NCBI RefSeq assembly: GCF_020102855.1
Contig: NZ_JADHZD010000022.1
Coordinates: 1-57,344, forward strand
Length of the DNA: 57,344 bases
Direction: 5' to 3'
Source of the DNA: Nocardioides lacusdianchii
Lineage (GTDB): Bacteria > Actinomycetota > Actinomycetes > Propionibacteriales > Nocardioidaceae
Shown: positions 31,889-39,411 of the stretch, one piece after another
How positions within the stretch are numbered: position 1 is the first letter of the stretch
How the letters are laid out: each line of letters starts with the position of its first letter
Position numbers and translations under genes: made by a program
The notes under the pieces: model-generated
Databases searched by the model: none
Told to the model about the DNA's origin: nothing
Seen by the model: the letters and a program-made list of their open reading frames with translations, nothing else

Positions 31889-32973
31889 GTTCTGCGCGCG
31901 AGCACCTCCCCGGGCCCGACCTCCGGCAGCGGGCCGAGGGCGTGCTCAACCGGGTGGTGCCGCGCGGGTCACGGATCCTCGTGCTGCTGGTCGTGCTGAC
32001 GGTGGTGCTCGGTGCCTCGATCTGGCTCTTCCCCGACAACGTCCCGCTGGTGAGCCTGCTGGTGCCGGTCGTGCTGTCCAGCCTGGTGCTCGGGCCGCGC
32101 CAGCTGCCGTGGTTCGTCGTGTTCGTGCTCTTCGTGCTCGCCCTGACGGTGCTCCGGCAGGACCCCATCAACGCACGGATCATCACCACCGTCGTCATCA
32201 TCTTCGGCCTCGGCCTCGTGGTCATGATGTCGTCGTTCCGCCGCTCACGGCTCGGCGTGGCCGGTCTGGAGGGCGAGACGATGTTCGTCGACCTGCGCGA
32301 CCGCATCCTGCGCCAGGGCGGCATCCCGGCCCTCCCGGCCGAGTGGTACGCCGCTGCGGAGCTGCGCTCCGCCGGCGGCACGCCCTTCGCCGGCGACTTC
32401 GTCGTCGCCTCCCGGGTCGGCGAGCGCCTCGAGGTGGCCGTGGTCGACGTCTCGGGCAAGGGCCAGGGCGCCGGCACCCGCGCGCTGCTCCTCTCGGGAG
32501 CCATCGGTGGTCTCCTGAGCGCCCTGCCCCCGAGCGAGTTCCTCCCCGCCGCCAACACCTTCCTGCTCCGCCAGGAGTGGGACGAGGGCTTCGCGACCGC
32601 GATCCACCTCTCCCTGGACCTCGCGACCGGCCACTACGACATCCGCAGCGCCGGGCACCCGCCCGCCGCCGTACGCCATGCCGGCTCGGGTCGCTGGGAG
32701 GTCATCGAGTCCGAGGGGCCCGTCCTCGGCCTCATCGACGGCGCAGACTTCGCAGCGGTGTCGGGACAGATGCGCCCCGGCGACGCGCTCCTGCTCTACA
32801 CCGACGGCATGGTCGAGACCCGCAACCGCGACATCGCGCTCGGCATCGACCGCATGCTCGGACAGGCCGAGCGGTTGCTGCGCGGCGAGTTCGAGGGTGG
32901 CGCGAAGCGGCTCGTGGAGTCACTCGGCTCTCGCAACGACGACCGCGCGCTGCTGCTCGTGCACCGTCGCTGA
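31885..32973 (+). CDS. Membrane-bound SpoIIE/PP2C-type serine phosphatase
   Basis: A 362-residue protein. The N-terminal ~110 residues hold three to four membrane helices (ILVLLVVLTVVLGASIWLF and others). The C-terminal ~240 residues are a PP2C/SpoIIE domain: FAGDFVVASRV and VAVVDVSGKGQGAGTRALLL carry the metal-binding Asp, followed by SAGHPPAAV, ALLLYTDGMVETRN and SRNDDRALLLV. Such phosphatases control anti-anti-sigma factors in stress pathways. No ligand-binding sensor domain is present beyond the membrane part. The start GTG 31885 overlaps the stop of the Nei-type gene, with GAGGAG upstream. Confidence 0.88.
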   Translation: MSSAREHLPGPDLRQRAEGVLNRVVPRGSRILVLLVVLTVVLGASIWLFPDNVPLVSLLVPVVLSSLVLGPRQLPWFVVFVLFVLALTVLRQDPINARIITTVVIIFGLGLVVMMSSFRRSRLGVAGLEGETMFVDLRDRILRQGGIPALPAEWYAAAELRSAGGTPFAGDFVVASRVGERLEVAVVDVSGKGQGAGTRALLLSGAIGGLLSALPPSEFLPAANTFLLRQEWDEGFATAIHLSLDLATGHYDIRSAGHPPAAVRHAGSGRWEVIESEGPVLGLIDGADFAAVSGQMRPGDALLLYTDGMVETRNRDIALGIDRMLGQAERLLRGEFEGGAKRLVESLGSRNDDRALLLVHRR

Positions 32974-33069
32974 CGACGGGTCCGCGCGGCGGCGGCACTG
33001 GCTGGGAGAGCGGGCCGGGGGTGTGGCACCATGACTCCCGCACCGGCGTCCGCGACGCCGTGGCGACGC

Positions 33070-33143
33070 GCGGATGTAGCTCAATGGTAGAGCCCCAGTC
33101 TTCCAAACTGGCTACGCGGGTTCGATTCCCGTCATCCGCTCCA
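33070..33143 (+). tRNA. tRNA-Gly (anticodon TCC)
   Basis: The acceptor arms GCGGATG and CATCCGC pair. The anticodon loop CTTCCAA carries TCC, the T-loop is GGTTCGATTCC, and discriminator T is followed by an encoded CCA. Length 74 nt. It reads GGA. Confidence 0.92.
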
Positions 33144-33189
33144 AGCAGGCTCCCGGAGCCGCCCACGAGGCGGCCCGGGGCCGGTTTGG

Positions 33190-33262
33190 CGGGGCGTAGC
33201 GTAGTGGCTAGCGCGCCTGCTTTGGGAGCAGGAGACCGCAGGTTCGAGTCCTGTCGCCCCGA
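33190..33262 (+). tRNA. tRNA-Pro (anticodon TGG)
   Basis: The acceptor arms CGGGGCG and CGCCCCG pair. The anticodon stem CCTGC/GCAGG encloses TTTGGGA with anticodon TGG, and the T-loop is GGTTCGAGTCC. The 3' end reads ACCC, so CCA must be added after transcription, unlike the neighbouring tRNA-Gly. The 46-base spacer to tRNA-Gly allows a joint transcript. Confidence 0.92.
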
Positions 33263-33399
33263 CCCTCCACCCCTGCAGCGCACGGCGTGATTCGGCCTGC
33301 GCCGACGCCCTCGATAGACTCGCAGGGTTTGCGGTCGCCGGGTGTCAGCCCAGGCGATGCCGCACGCCCCCCTCAGCCGATCAGCATCAGGAGACATTT

Positions 33400-34809
33400 G
33401 TGAAGAGCGCCGTCGAGAACTTGAGCCCGACCCGGGCCAAGCTGACCGTCGAGGTGCCCTTCGAGGAGCTCAAGCCGAGCCTCGACGCGGCCTACCAGAA
33501 GATCGCGAAGCAGATCAACGTCCCGGGCTTCCGCCGGGGCAAGGTGCCGCCGGCGGTCATCGACCGCCAGATCGGCCGCGGCCCGGTCCTCGACGAGGCG
33601 ATCAACGCCGTCGTCCCCCAGCAGTACATGGCCGCGCTCCAGGAGCACGACCTCGAGCCGCTGGCCCAGCCGGAGATCGAGGTGACGAAGTTCGAGGACA
33701 ACGAGTCCCTCGAGTTCACCGCCGAGGTCGACGTGAAGCCCGACTTCGAGCTGCCCTCCTACGAGGGCCTCGAGGCCAGCGTTGAGGACTTCGAGATCAG
33801 CGACGCCGACGTCGACGAGCAGGTCGAGGCGCTCCGTGAGCGCTTCGGCACCCTCGTCCCGGTCGAGCGCGCTGCCGCCGACGGCGACTTCGTCACCATC
33901 GACCTGGTCGCGGCCAAGGACGGCGAGACCGTCGAGGGCGGCGAGGTCACCGGCATGTCCTACAAGGTCGGCCGTGGCGGCATGATCGACGGCCTCGACG
34001 AGGCCCTGGTGGGCCTCAGCGCCGGCGAGGACGCGACCTTCGACTCCGAGCTCGTCGGTGGTGACCTGGTCGGCGAGCCCGTCCAAGTGACCGTCAAGGT
34101 CTCCGCCGTGCAGGAGCAGCAGCTCCCCGAGTACGACGACGAGTTCGCCCAGCTCGCCTCGGAGTTCGACACCGCCGAGGAGCTGACCGTCGACGTGCGC
34201 GAGCGCCTCGGTCGCGGCAAGCGCCTCGAGCAGGCCGCCGCCGCCCGCGACGCGGTCCTCGAGGCCCTGCTGGAGAAGGTCGAGATCCCGCTGCCCGAGG
34301 TCATGGTCACCGACGAGCTCAACGCCCGTCGCGCCAACGTCGAGCAGCAGCTCGCCATGGCCGGCATCCCCATGGACAAGTACCTCGAGGACGAGGGCCA
34401 GACCGCCGAGGAGTTCGAGGCCGACCTCGAGCGCCGGGTGCGTGACGCCGTCGCCGCGCAGTTCATCCTCGACAAGATCGCCAAGAAGGAGGAGTTCGGC
34501 ATCGACCAGGCCGAGCTCTCCGAGCACCTCGTGCGTCGCGCCCAGCAGTCCGGGCAGGACCCGCAGGAGTTCGCCAACCACATGTTCGAGCACAACCACA
34601 TCCCCGAGCTCGTGCAGGAGATCCTGCGCGGCAAGGCCCTCGCGACGATCGTCGAGGCCGCGACCGTCAAGGACGCCTCGGGCAACGTGGTCGAGCTGAA
34701 GGACCTGCGTCCCGACGGCACCATCGGTGAGCCCGTCGCCGAGGAGGCTGCCGAGGAGACCACCGAGGAGAGCGCCGACGAGGCCGCCCCGGAGGACGAC
34801 AAGGCCTGA
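33400..34809 (+). CDS. tig: Trigger factor (ribosome-associated chaperone/prolyl isomerase)
   Basis: A 469-residue trigger factor. The ribosome-binding signature GFRRGKVPP is at about residues 44-52. A FKBP-type prolyl isomerase domain (about 160-245, GDFVTIDLVAAKDGE, GGMIDGLDEALVG) is followed by the long helical C-terminal chaperone domain. The last ~35 residues are an acidic Glu/Ala tail, common in actinobacteria. GTG 33400 follows AGGAG (about nine bases). It is upstream of the Clp protease genes, but an APH/MarR pair has been placed between them. Confidence 0.95.
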   Translation: MKSAVENLSPTRAKLTVEVPFEELKPSLDAAYQKIAKQINVPGFRRGKVPPAVIDRQIGRGPVLDEAINAVVPQQYMAALQEHDLEPLAQPEIEVTKFEDNESLEFTAEVDVKPDFELPSYEGLEASVEDFEISDADVDEQVEALRERFGTLVPVERAAADGDFVTIDLVAAKDGETVEGGEVTGMSYKVGRGGMIDGLDEALVGLSAGEDATFDSELVGGDLVGEPVQVTVKVSAVQEQQLPEYDDEFAQLASEFDTAEELTVDVRERLGRGKRLEQAAAARDAVLEALLEKVEIPLPEVMVTDELNARRANVEQQLAMAGIPMDKYLEDEGQTAEEFEADLERRVRDAVAAQFILDKIAKKEEFGIDQAELSEHLVRRAQQSGQDPQEFANHMFEHNHIPELVQEILRGKALATIVEAATVKDASGNVVELKDLRPDGTIGEPVAEEAAEETTEESADEAAPEDDKA

Positions 34810-34828
34810 TCCGGCCCCGCACCGCCGC

Positions 34829-34864
34829 ACGAACGGCGCCCACCCTCGGATGGGCGCCGTTCGT
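34829..34864. terminator. Strong two-way terminator hairpin after tig
   Basis: ACGAACGGCGCCCA (34829-34842) pairs perfectly over 14 bases with TGGGCGCCGTTCGT (34851-34864), with an eight-base loop. It sits 19 bases after the tig stop and ten bases before the stop of the convergent gene, so it can end both transcripts. Confidence 0.85.
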
Positions 34865-34873
34865 CGTTCCTGC

Positions 34874-36079
34874 TCAGCGCGCCGGGTCGGTCTGGGCCAG
34901 CACGTCGAGGGCGTAGCGGGCGATCCCGGCCCGCTGGCGGGCCCAGTGGTCGAGGCGGGCGCGGAAGTCGTCGTCGACCGGGCCCTGTGCCGCGAGGGCG
35001 GCCTCCTCCTGCAGCATCTCGAGGGGGAGGCTCGGCAGCCCGTTGAAGAGCATCAGGCTCACCGCGTGGCCGCGTCGCACCTCCTCGATCGGGACGTCGA
35101 GGCCCTCGTCGGCGAGCCCGGCGGCGTACGCCTCGAGGCACGCGGTCGCGCGCGCGGGCAGGTCGCCGACGTCCTGGCGCCCGACCTGGACGTCGCCGAC
35201 CAGCAGCTGGGACAGGTCGAAGCCGACCGGTTGCGGGCGCCAGAAGCCGAAGTCGATGAGCGTGAAGCCGCGGCCGGACGGGTGGCGCAACAGGTTGTTG
35301 GTGCACGCGTCGCCGTGCGACGCGCGGTGCGGCATCGCTGCGAACTCCTCGGCGAGGGCGTCGAGGTGGTCGGCCACGCCGGTCAACGGGCCGCGCAGGT
35401 CGCCGAAGTGGGGTGCGACGAGCTCGTGCTCCCAGGTGGCGTCGTCGAAGAGCCCCGGGAGCACCGTGTGACCGAGGCGGCCCACGACAAAGTGCTGGAC
35501 GTGCCACGGTTGCGGGTCGATCGCAGCCAGCCCGTCGACCCGGCTGCTCCCGGACATCCGGCCCAGCAGGCCGGCGGCCTCGACGTACGCCTCCTGGTCC
35601 CACGCCGCGGGACTCGCCTCCACCGCCTCCATCCAGACGGTGGCCGTGTCGTCGGGCCGCTCCTCCACCCGGAGTGCCCGCGGCATCGACAGGCCGGCCG
35701 GGAGGCGCTCGGCGAGGTCGGAGGCGTAGATCAGCGGCTCGGCCCGCCACGGCAGCGACGCGGCCGCCCACTCGGCGATCTCGGGGGGCACGAAGGCGAA
35801 GGCGGGGGAGTGGCGCCAGTGGTGCACGCGCTTGACGAAGAGGGCGAACTCGCGCGGGCCCTCACCGGCGTCGGCGCGACCGCGCACCCAGGTCCGGGCC
35901 CCGGTGAGGATGGAGGGCACGTCGTACGCCACGGGCTCGGCGACGGTGTCGAGCAGGTCGACCGCGTCGGTTCCCCAGAGGTCGGCGACCATCGCCGCCA
36001 GCTCGCCGTCGTCGACGTCGTCGGCACCCAGCACCTCGCGCCGGCCTCCGGCGGGCGTCGGTGCGAAAGTGGCTTTCAT
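34874..36079 (-). CDS. Aminoglycoside phosphotransferase-family kinase (APH/choline kinase fold)
   Basis: A 401-residue protein with the APH kinase fold: ASHGDACTNNLLRHP is the Brenner motif HGDxxxxN, and FTLIDFGFWRPQPVGFDLSQ contains the metal-binding Asp and the following conserved Asp. The N-terminal lobe has no obvious glycine-rich loop. Substrate is unknown; many actinobacterial relatives are not resistance enzymes. The start ATG 36079 is only 24 bases from the divergent MarR start, and the gap is filled with repeated pentamers, so MarR probably controls it. TACCTT stands eight bases before the ATG. Confidence 0.75.
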   Translation of the reverse strand: MKATFAPTPAGGRREVLGADDVDDGELAAMVADLWGTDAVDLLDTVAEPVAYDVPSILTGARTWVRGRADAGEGPREFALFVKRVHHWRHSPAFAFVPPEIAEWAAASLPWRAEPLIYASDLAERLPAGLSMPRALRVEERPDDTATVWMEAVEASPAAWDQEAYVEAAGLLGRMSGSSRVDGLAAIDPQPWHVQHFVVGRLGHTVLPGLFDDATWEHELVAPHFGDLRGPLTGVADHLDALAEEFAAMPHRASHGDACTNNLLRHPSGRGFTLIDFGFWRPQPVGFDLSQLLVGDVQVGRQDVGDLPARATACLEAYAAGLADEGLDVPIEEVRRGHAVSLMLFNGLPSLPLEMLQEEAALAAQGPVDDDFRARLDHWARQRAGIARYALDVLAQTDPAR

Positions 36080-36106
36080 GACATGGAAAGGTAAGTTGCT
36101 TTCATG
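36065..36106. promoter_or_regulatory. Alternating GAAAG/CTTTC operator array between APH and MarR
   Basis: GAAAG occurs at 36065-36069 and 36086-36090, and CTTTC at 36073-36077 and 36099-36103. They make three overlapping inverted pairs: GAAAG-N3-CTTTC, CTTTC-N8-GAAAG and GAAAG-N8-CTTTC. GCTTTCATG is repeated at 36072 and 36098, and each copy contains one of the two start codons. A TAAGTT -10-like hexamer (36092-36097) lies six bases before the MarR ATG. A MarR dimer here would block both divergent genes. Confidence 0.55.
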
Positions 36107-36595
36107 TCTGACGTCAAGAGGCTCCCCGCTGCGGAGCCCCACCTGCCGATGATGATGGGGATGGTCTTCGCCCGGGTGCGCGAGCGGCTCGCAGCGGAGG
36201 CGCCGGAGCTGCGCCCCTCCCAGCTGCGGGTCCTGGAGTGGCTGCCGCCCGAGGGCCTCATCATCACCGAGCTCGCGGAGTGCGCGGAGATGACCACCCA
36301 GGGGTGCGGGCAGTTCGTGCGCCAGCTCGCGGACCTCGCGATGGTGGAGGTGTCCGTCGCCGAGCACGACGCCCGCGCCAGACGTGTACGGATCACCGAC
36401 CGTGGCCGTGCGGCGCTCGCGCGCTCCGCCGAGGTGCTGCGGGCGTGCGACGAGGCGTGGGCCGACCAGGTGGGCCCCGAGCGCTACCGCGTCTTCCGCG
36501 AGGTCCTCGCCGAGGTCGCGCTCGGCGGGGCGGGCGAATCCGCTCTGGGCGAACAGAGTGGGTCATCGCGTGGAAGTGTCCGACCTTCCGGCTAA
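36104..36595 (+). CDS. MarR-family regulator
   Basis: A 163-residue winged helix-turn-helix protein. The recognition part is LIITELAECAEMTTQGCGQF, followed by VRQLADLAMVEVSVAEHDA and a wing ARRVRITDRG. It probably represses itself and the divergent APH-type gene. The start ATG 36104 is six bases after TAAGTT, a leaderless-type spacing. Its last ~60 bases contain the ClgR-type site of clpP1, and its TAA stop is part of the clpP1 -10 hexamer. The gene pair interrupts the tig-clpP1 order seen in Mycobacterium and Streptomyces. Confidence 0.88.
   Translation: MSDVKRLPAAEPHLPMMMGMVFARVRERLAAEAPELRPSQLRVLEWLPPEGLIITELAECAEMTTQGCGQFVRQLADLAMVEVSVAEHDARARRVRITDRGRAALARSAEVLRACDEAWADQVGPERYRVFREVLAEVALGGAGESALGEQSGSSRGSVRPSG
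36541..36554 (-). promoter_or_regulatory. ClgR-type operator upstream of clpP1P2
   Basis: Read on the minus strand, GTTCGC-CCAGA-GCG fits the actinobacterial ClgR consensus GTTCGC-N5-GCG exactly. It is about 58 bases before the predicted start of transcription at clpP1, a usual place for an activator. ClgR controls clp genes in Streptomyces, Corynebacterium and Mycobacterium. The site lies inside the 3' end of the marR coding region. Confidence 0.65.
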
Positions 36596-36605
36596 TGTCG
36601 CCAGC

Positions 36606-37247
36606 GTGAACCAGAACTCCAGCCCAGCCCTCTCGCCCGAGATGAACGGCGCCGGTGGGATGTATGGCCTCGACGACCACATCTACCAGCGCCTCCTCCG
36701 TGAGCGCATCGTCTTCCTCGGCTCGGAGGTGCGCGACCAGAACGCCAACGCGATCTGCGCGCAGCTCCTGCTGCTCTCCGCCGAGGACCCGGAGGCCGAC
36801 ATCTTCCTCCACATCAACAGCCCCGGCGGCTCCGTCGACGCCGGCATGGCGATCTACGACACGATGAACTACATCCCCAACGACGTGGCGACCGTCGGCA
36901 TGGGCCTGGCTGCCTCCATGGGCCAGTTCCTGCTCTGCGCCGGCACCAAGGGCAAGCGCTACGCCCTGCCCCACGCGCGCATCATGATGCACCAGCCCTC
37001 CTCGGGCATGGGCGGCTCCGCCTCCGACATCAAGATCCAGGCGCAGCAGTCCCTGCACATCAAGAAGGTGCTGCTCGACCTCATCGCCGACCACACCGGC
37101 CAGAGCGTCGAGCAGGTCGTCGCCGACGCCGACCGCGACCGCTGGTTCACCGCCGAGCAGGCCGTCGAGTACGGCCTGGTCGACAAGGTGGTCACCAATG
37201 CCCGCGAAGCCGCAGACGAGGGCCGCCCGGCCAGGACGAAGGACTGA
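36606..37247 (+). CDS. clpP1: ATP-dependent Clp protease proteolytic subunit 1
   Basis: A 213-residue serine peptidase. The nucleophile is in GMGLAASMGQFLLC, the His in IMMHQPSSGMGG, and the Asp in the C-terminal part. The N-terminus is extended by ~22 residues, as in other actinobacteria. TAATGT ends seven bases before GTG 36606, suggesting a leaderless transcript driven from the end of marR. One base separates it from clpP2. The two subunits form a mixed tetradecamer that works with ClpX and ClpC. Confidence 0.95.
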   Translation: MNQNSSPALSPEMNGAGGMYGLDDHIYQRLLRERIVFLGSEVRDQNANAICAQLLLLSAEDPEADIFLHINSPGGSVDAGMAIYDTMNYIPNDVATVGMGLAASMGQFLLCAGTKGKRYALPHARIMMHQPSSGMGGSASDIKIQAQQSLHIKKVLLDLIADHTGQSVEQVVADADRDRWFTAEQAVEYGLVDKVVTNAREAADEGRPARTKD

Positions 37248-37248
37248 C

Positions 37249-37857
37249 ATGAACTACTACATCCCGCAGTGGGAAGAGCGGACGTCCTACGGCTTCCGTC
37301 GCATCGACCCCTACGCCAAGCTCTTCGAAGAGCGCATCATCTATCTCGGCACCCCGATCAGCGACGACGTCGCCAACGCGGTCATCGCCCAGCTCATGTG
37401 CCTGGAGACGATGAACCCCGACACCGACATCAGCATCTACATCAACAGCCCCGGTGGCTCGTTCACCGCGCTGACCGCGATCTACGACACGATGCGCTTC
37501 ATCAAGCCCGACGTGCAGACCGTGTGCCTGGGCCAGGCGGCCTCGGCGGCCGCGATCCTGCTCGGCGCCGGCGCCAAGGGCAAGCGGATGGCGCTGCCCA
37601 ACAGCCGCATCCTGATCCACCAGCCCTACACGGAGGGCACGTTCGGCCAGACCTCGGACATCGAGATCCAGGCCAACGAGATCCTCCGCATGCGCGAGCT
37701 GCTCGAGCAGATGATCGCCGACTCCAGCGGCAAGAGCATCGAGCAGGTGAGCTCCGACATCGAGCGCGACAAGATCCTGACGGCCGCGCAGGCCGTCGAG
37801 TACGGCCTCATCGACGCCGTCATCGAGTCCCGCAAGGGTGCTCCCGCCCTCACCTGA
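37249..37857 (+). CDS. clpP2: ATP-dependent Clp protease proteolytic subunit 2
   Basis: A 202-residue ClpP. The nucleophile Ser is in LGQAASAAAILL, the His in LIHQPYTEGTFGQ, and the family segment INSPGGSFTALTAIYD is present. The TSDIEIQANEI segment differs from ClpP1, as in the Mycobacterium pair. It begins one base after the clpP1 stop and depends on coupling, with GGACGAAGGA as ribosome binding site. A strong hairpin follows 32 bases after the stop. Confidence 0.95.
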   Translation: MNYYIPQWEERTSYGFRRIDPYAKLFEERIIYLGTPISDDVANAVIAQLMCLETMNPDTDISIYINSPGGSFTALTAIYDTMRFIKPDVQTVCLGQAASAAAILLGAGAKGKRMALPNSRILIHQPYTEGTFGQTSDIEIQANEILRMRELLEQMIADSSGKSIEQVSSDIERDKILTAAQAVEYGLIDAVIESRKGAPALT

Positions 37858-37889
37858 GGTGCGCAAAGAGGCTCGCCGACATCCCGTGT

Positions 37890-37910
37890 CCGGCCCCCGC
37901 CGGGGGCCGG
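37890..37910. terminator. Perfect GC hairpin between clpP2 and clpX
   Basis: CCGGCCCCC (37890-37898) pairs with GGGGGCCGG (37902-37910) with a GCC loop. It separates clpP1P2 from clpX, so clpX probably has its own promoter in the following ~90 bases, though some read-through may occur. Confidence 0.65.
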
Positions 37911-38003
37911 CTCGGGGTACCGTCGTGGGGCTCGTTACAAGGCAGCAGTGCAAGGCGTTGAACGCCGGGAACCCCCACCCGGCGAGACTGGAGGACACGA
38001 CTC

Positions 38004-39284
38004 GTGGCACGTATCGGTGACGGCGGCGACCTGCTGAAGTGCAACTTCTGTGGCAAGAGCCAGAAGCAGGTCAAGAAGCTCATCGCTGGACCCAACGTCT
38101 ACATCTGCGACGAGTGCATCGAGCTCTGCAACGAGATCATCGAGGAGGAGCTCGCTGAGGGTTCGGAGGTCAGCCTCGAGGAGCTGCCCAAGCCCAAGGA
38201 GATCTTCGAGTTCCTCAACTCCTACGTGATCGGCCAGGAGCACGCCAAGAAGTCGCTCGCCGTCGCGGTCTACAACCACTACAAGCGCGTGCAGGCCGGG
38301 CTCCAGCCCGTCACGGGCAAGGCGCGCGAGGACGTCGTCGAGGTGGCGAAGTCCAACATCCTCGTCATCGGCCCCACGGGCTGCGGCAAGACCTACCTCG
38401 CCCAGACCCTCGCGCGGATGCTCAACGTGCCCTTCGCGATCGCCGACGCCACGGCCCTCACCGAGGCCGGCTACGTCGGTGAGGACGTGGAGAACATCCT
38501 CCTCAAGCTGATCCAGGCCGCCGACTACGACGTCAAGAAGGCCGAGACCGGGATCATCTACATCGACGAGATCGACAAGGTGGCCCGCAAGGCGGAGAAC
38601 CCCTCGATCACGCGCGACGTGTCCGGTGAGGGCGTCCAGCAGGCACTGCTCAAGATGCTGGAGGGCACGACCGCGTCGGTGCCCCCGCAGGGCGGTCGCA
38701 AGCACCCGCACCAGGAGTTCATCCAGATCGACACCACCAACATCCTCTTCATCGTGGGTGGTGCCTTCGCCGGCCTCGAGCAGATCATCGAGCAGCGCGT
38801 GGGCAAGAAGTCGCTGGGCTTCACCGCCGAGGTGCGCGGAGCCGCCGAGCGCGAGGGCGACGACCTGCTCGCCCAGGTCCGCCCCGAGGACCTCACGAAG
38901 TTCGGCCTGATCCCCGAGTTCATCGGGCGTCTCCCGCTCATCGCGAGCGTGAGCAAGCTCGACCGCGAGGCGCTCGTGCAGATCCTCACCGAGCCGCGCA
39001 ACGCCCTGGTCAAGCAGTACCAGAAGCTCTTCGACCTCGACGGCGTCGAGCTCGAGTTCACCGACGAGGCGATCGACTCCATCGCCGACGCCGCCCTCGA
39101 GCGCGGCACCGGTGCCCGCGGCCTGCGCGCGATCATCGAGGAGGTCCTCCTCTACGTGATGTACGACGTGCCGTCGCGCGGCGACGTCGCCAAGGTGATC
39201 GTCACCCGCGAGACCGTCGAGGACGACGTCGCCCCGACACTCATCCTGCGCGAGGCCGAGGGCCGCAAGAAGAAGTCGGCCTGA
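38004..39284 (+). CDS. clpX: ATP-dependent Clp protease ATP-binding subunit ClpX
   Basis: A 426-residue AAA+ unfoldase. The N-terminal zinc-binding domain is CNFCGKSQ..YICDEC. The Walker A segment is GPTGCGKTYLAQTLA, Walker B is GIIYIDEIDKVA, and the pore loop GYVGED and arginine-finger region follow. It feeds ClpP1P2. GTG 38004 has GGAGGA ten bases upstream. The length and the ERGTGARGLRAIIEE sensor-2 part are normal. Confidence 0.97.
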   Translation: MARIGDGGDLLKCNFCGKSQKQVKKLIAGPNVYICDECIELCNEIIEEELAEGSEVSLEELPKPKEIFEFLNSYVIGQEHAKKSLAVAVYNHYKRVQAGLQPVTGKAREDVVEVAKSNILVIGPTGCGKTYLAQTLARMLNVPFAIADATALTEAGYVGEDVENILLKLIQAADYDVKKAETGIIYIDEIDKVARKAENPSITRDVSGEGVQQALLKMLEGTTASVPPQGGRKHPHQEFIQIDTTNILFIVGGAFAGLEQIIEQRVGKKSLGFTAEVRGAAEREGDDLLAQVRPEDLTKFGLIPEFIGRLPLIASVSKLDREALVQILTEPRNALVKQYQKLFDLDGVELEFTDEAIDSIADAALERGTGARGLRAIIEEVLLYVMYDVPSRGDVAKVIVTRETVEDDVAPTLILREAEGRKKKSA

Positions 39285-39411
39285 CTCCTCCCCGTAGCCT
39301 GGATTGACTGGTCTGATCTAGTCATTTCGGACTATTCCGGGTCATCGGCTTTGATCACGCGTCATGACCCGGACACACTGACGTCTCGTCAGCATGTGGG
39401 AAGGGGAACCG

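Noticed and set aside
33070..33262. tRNA pair as an integration hot spot carrying an island
   Set aside because: The flanking genes are core (phosphatase gene and tig) with no foreign genes between them.
34874..36079. Antibiotic resistance gene call for the APH-family kinase
   Set aside because: The fold is shared with many metabolic kinases and no resistance-specific residues or mobile context are visible.
37858..38003. Riboswitch or structured leader before clpX
   Set aside because: Only a single simple hairpin is seen, best explained as a terminator after clpP2.
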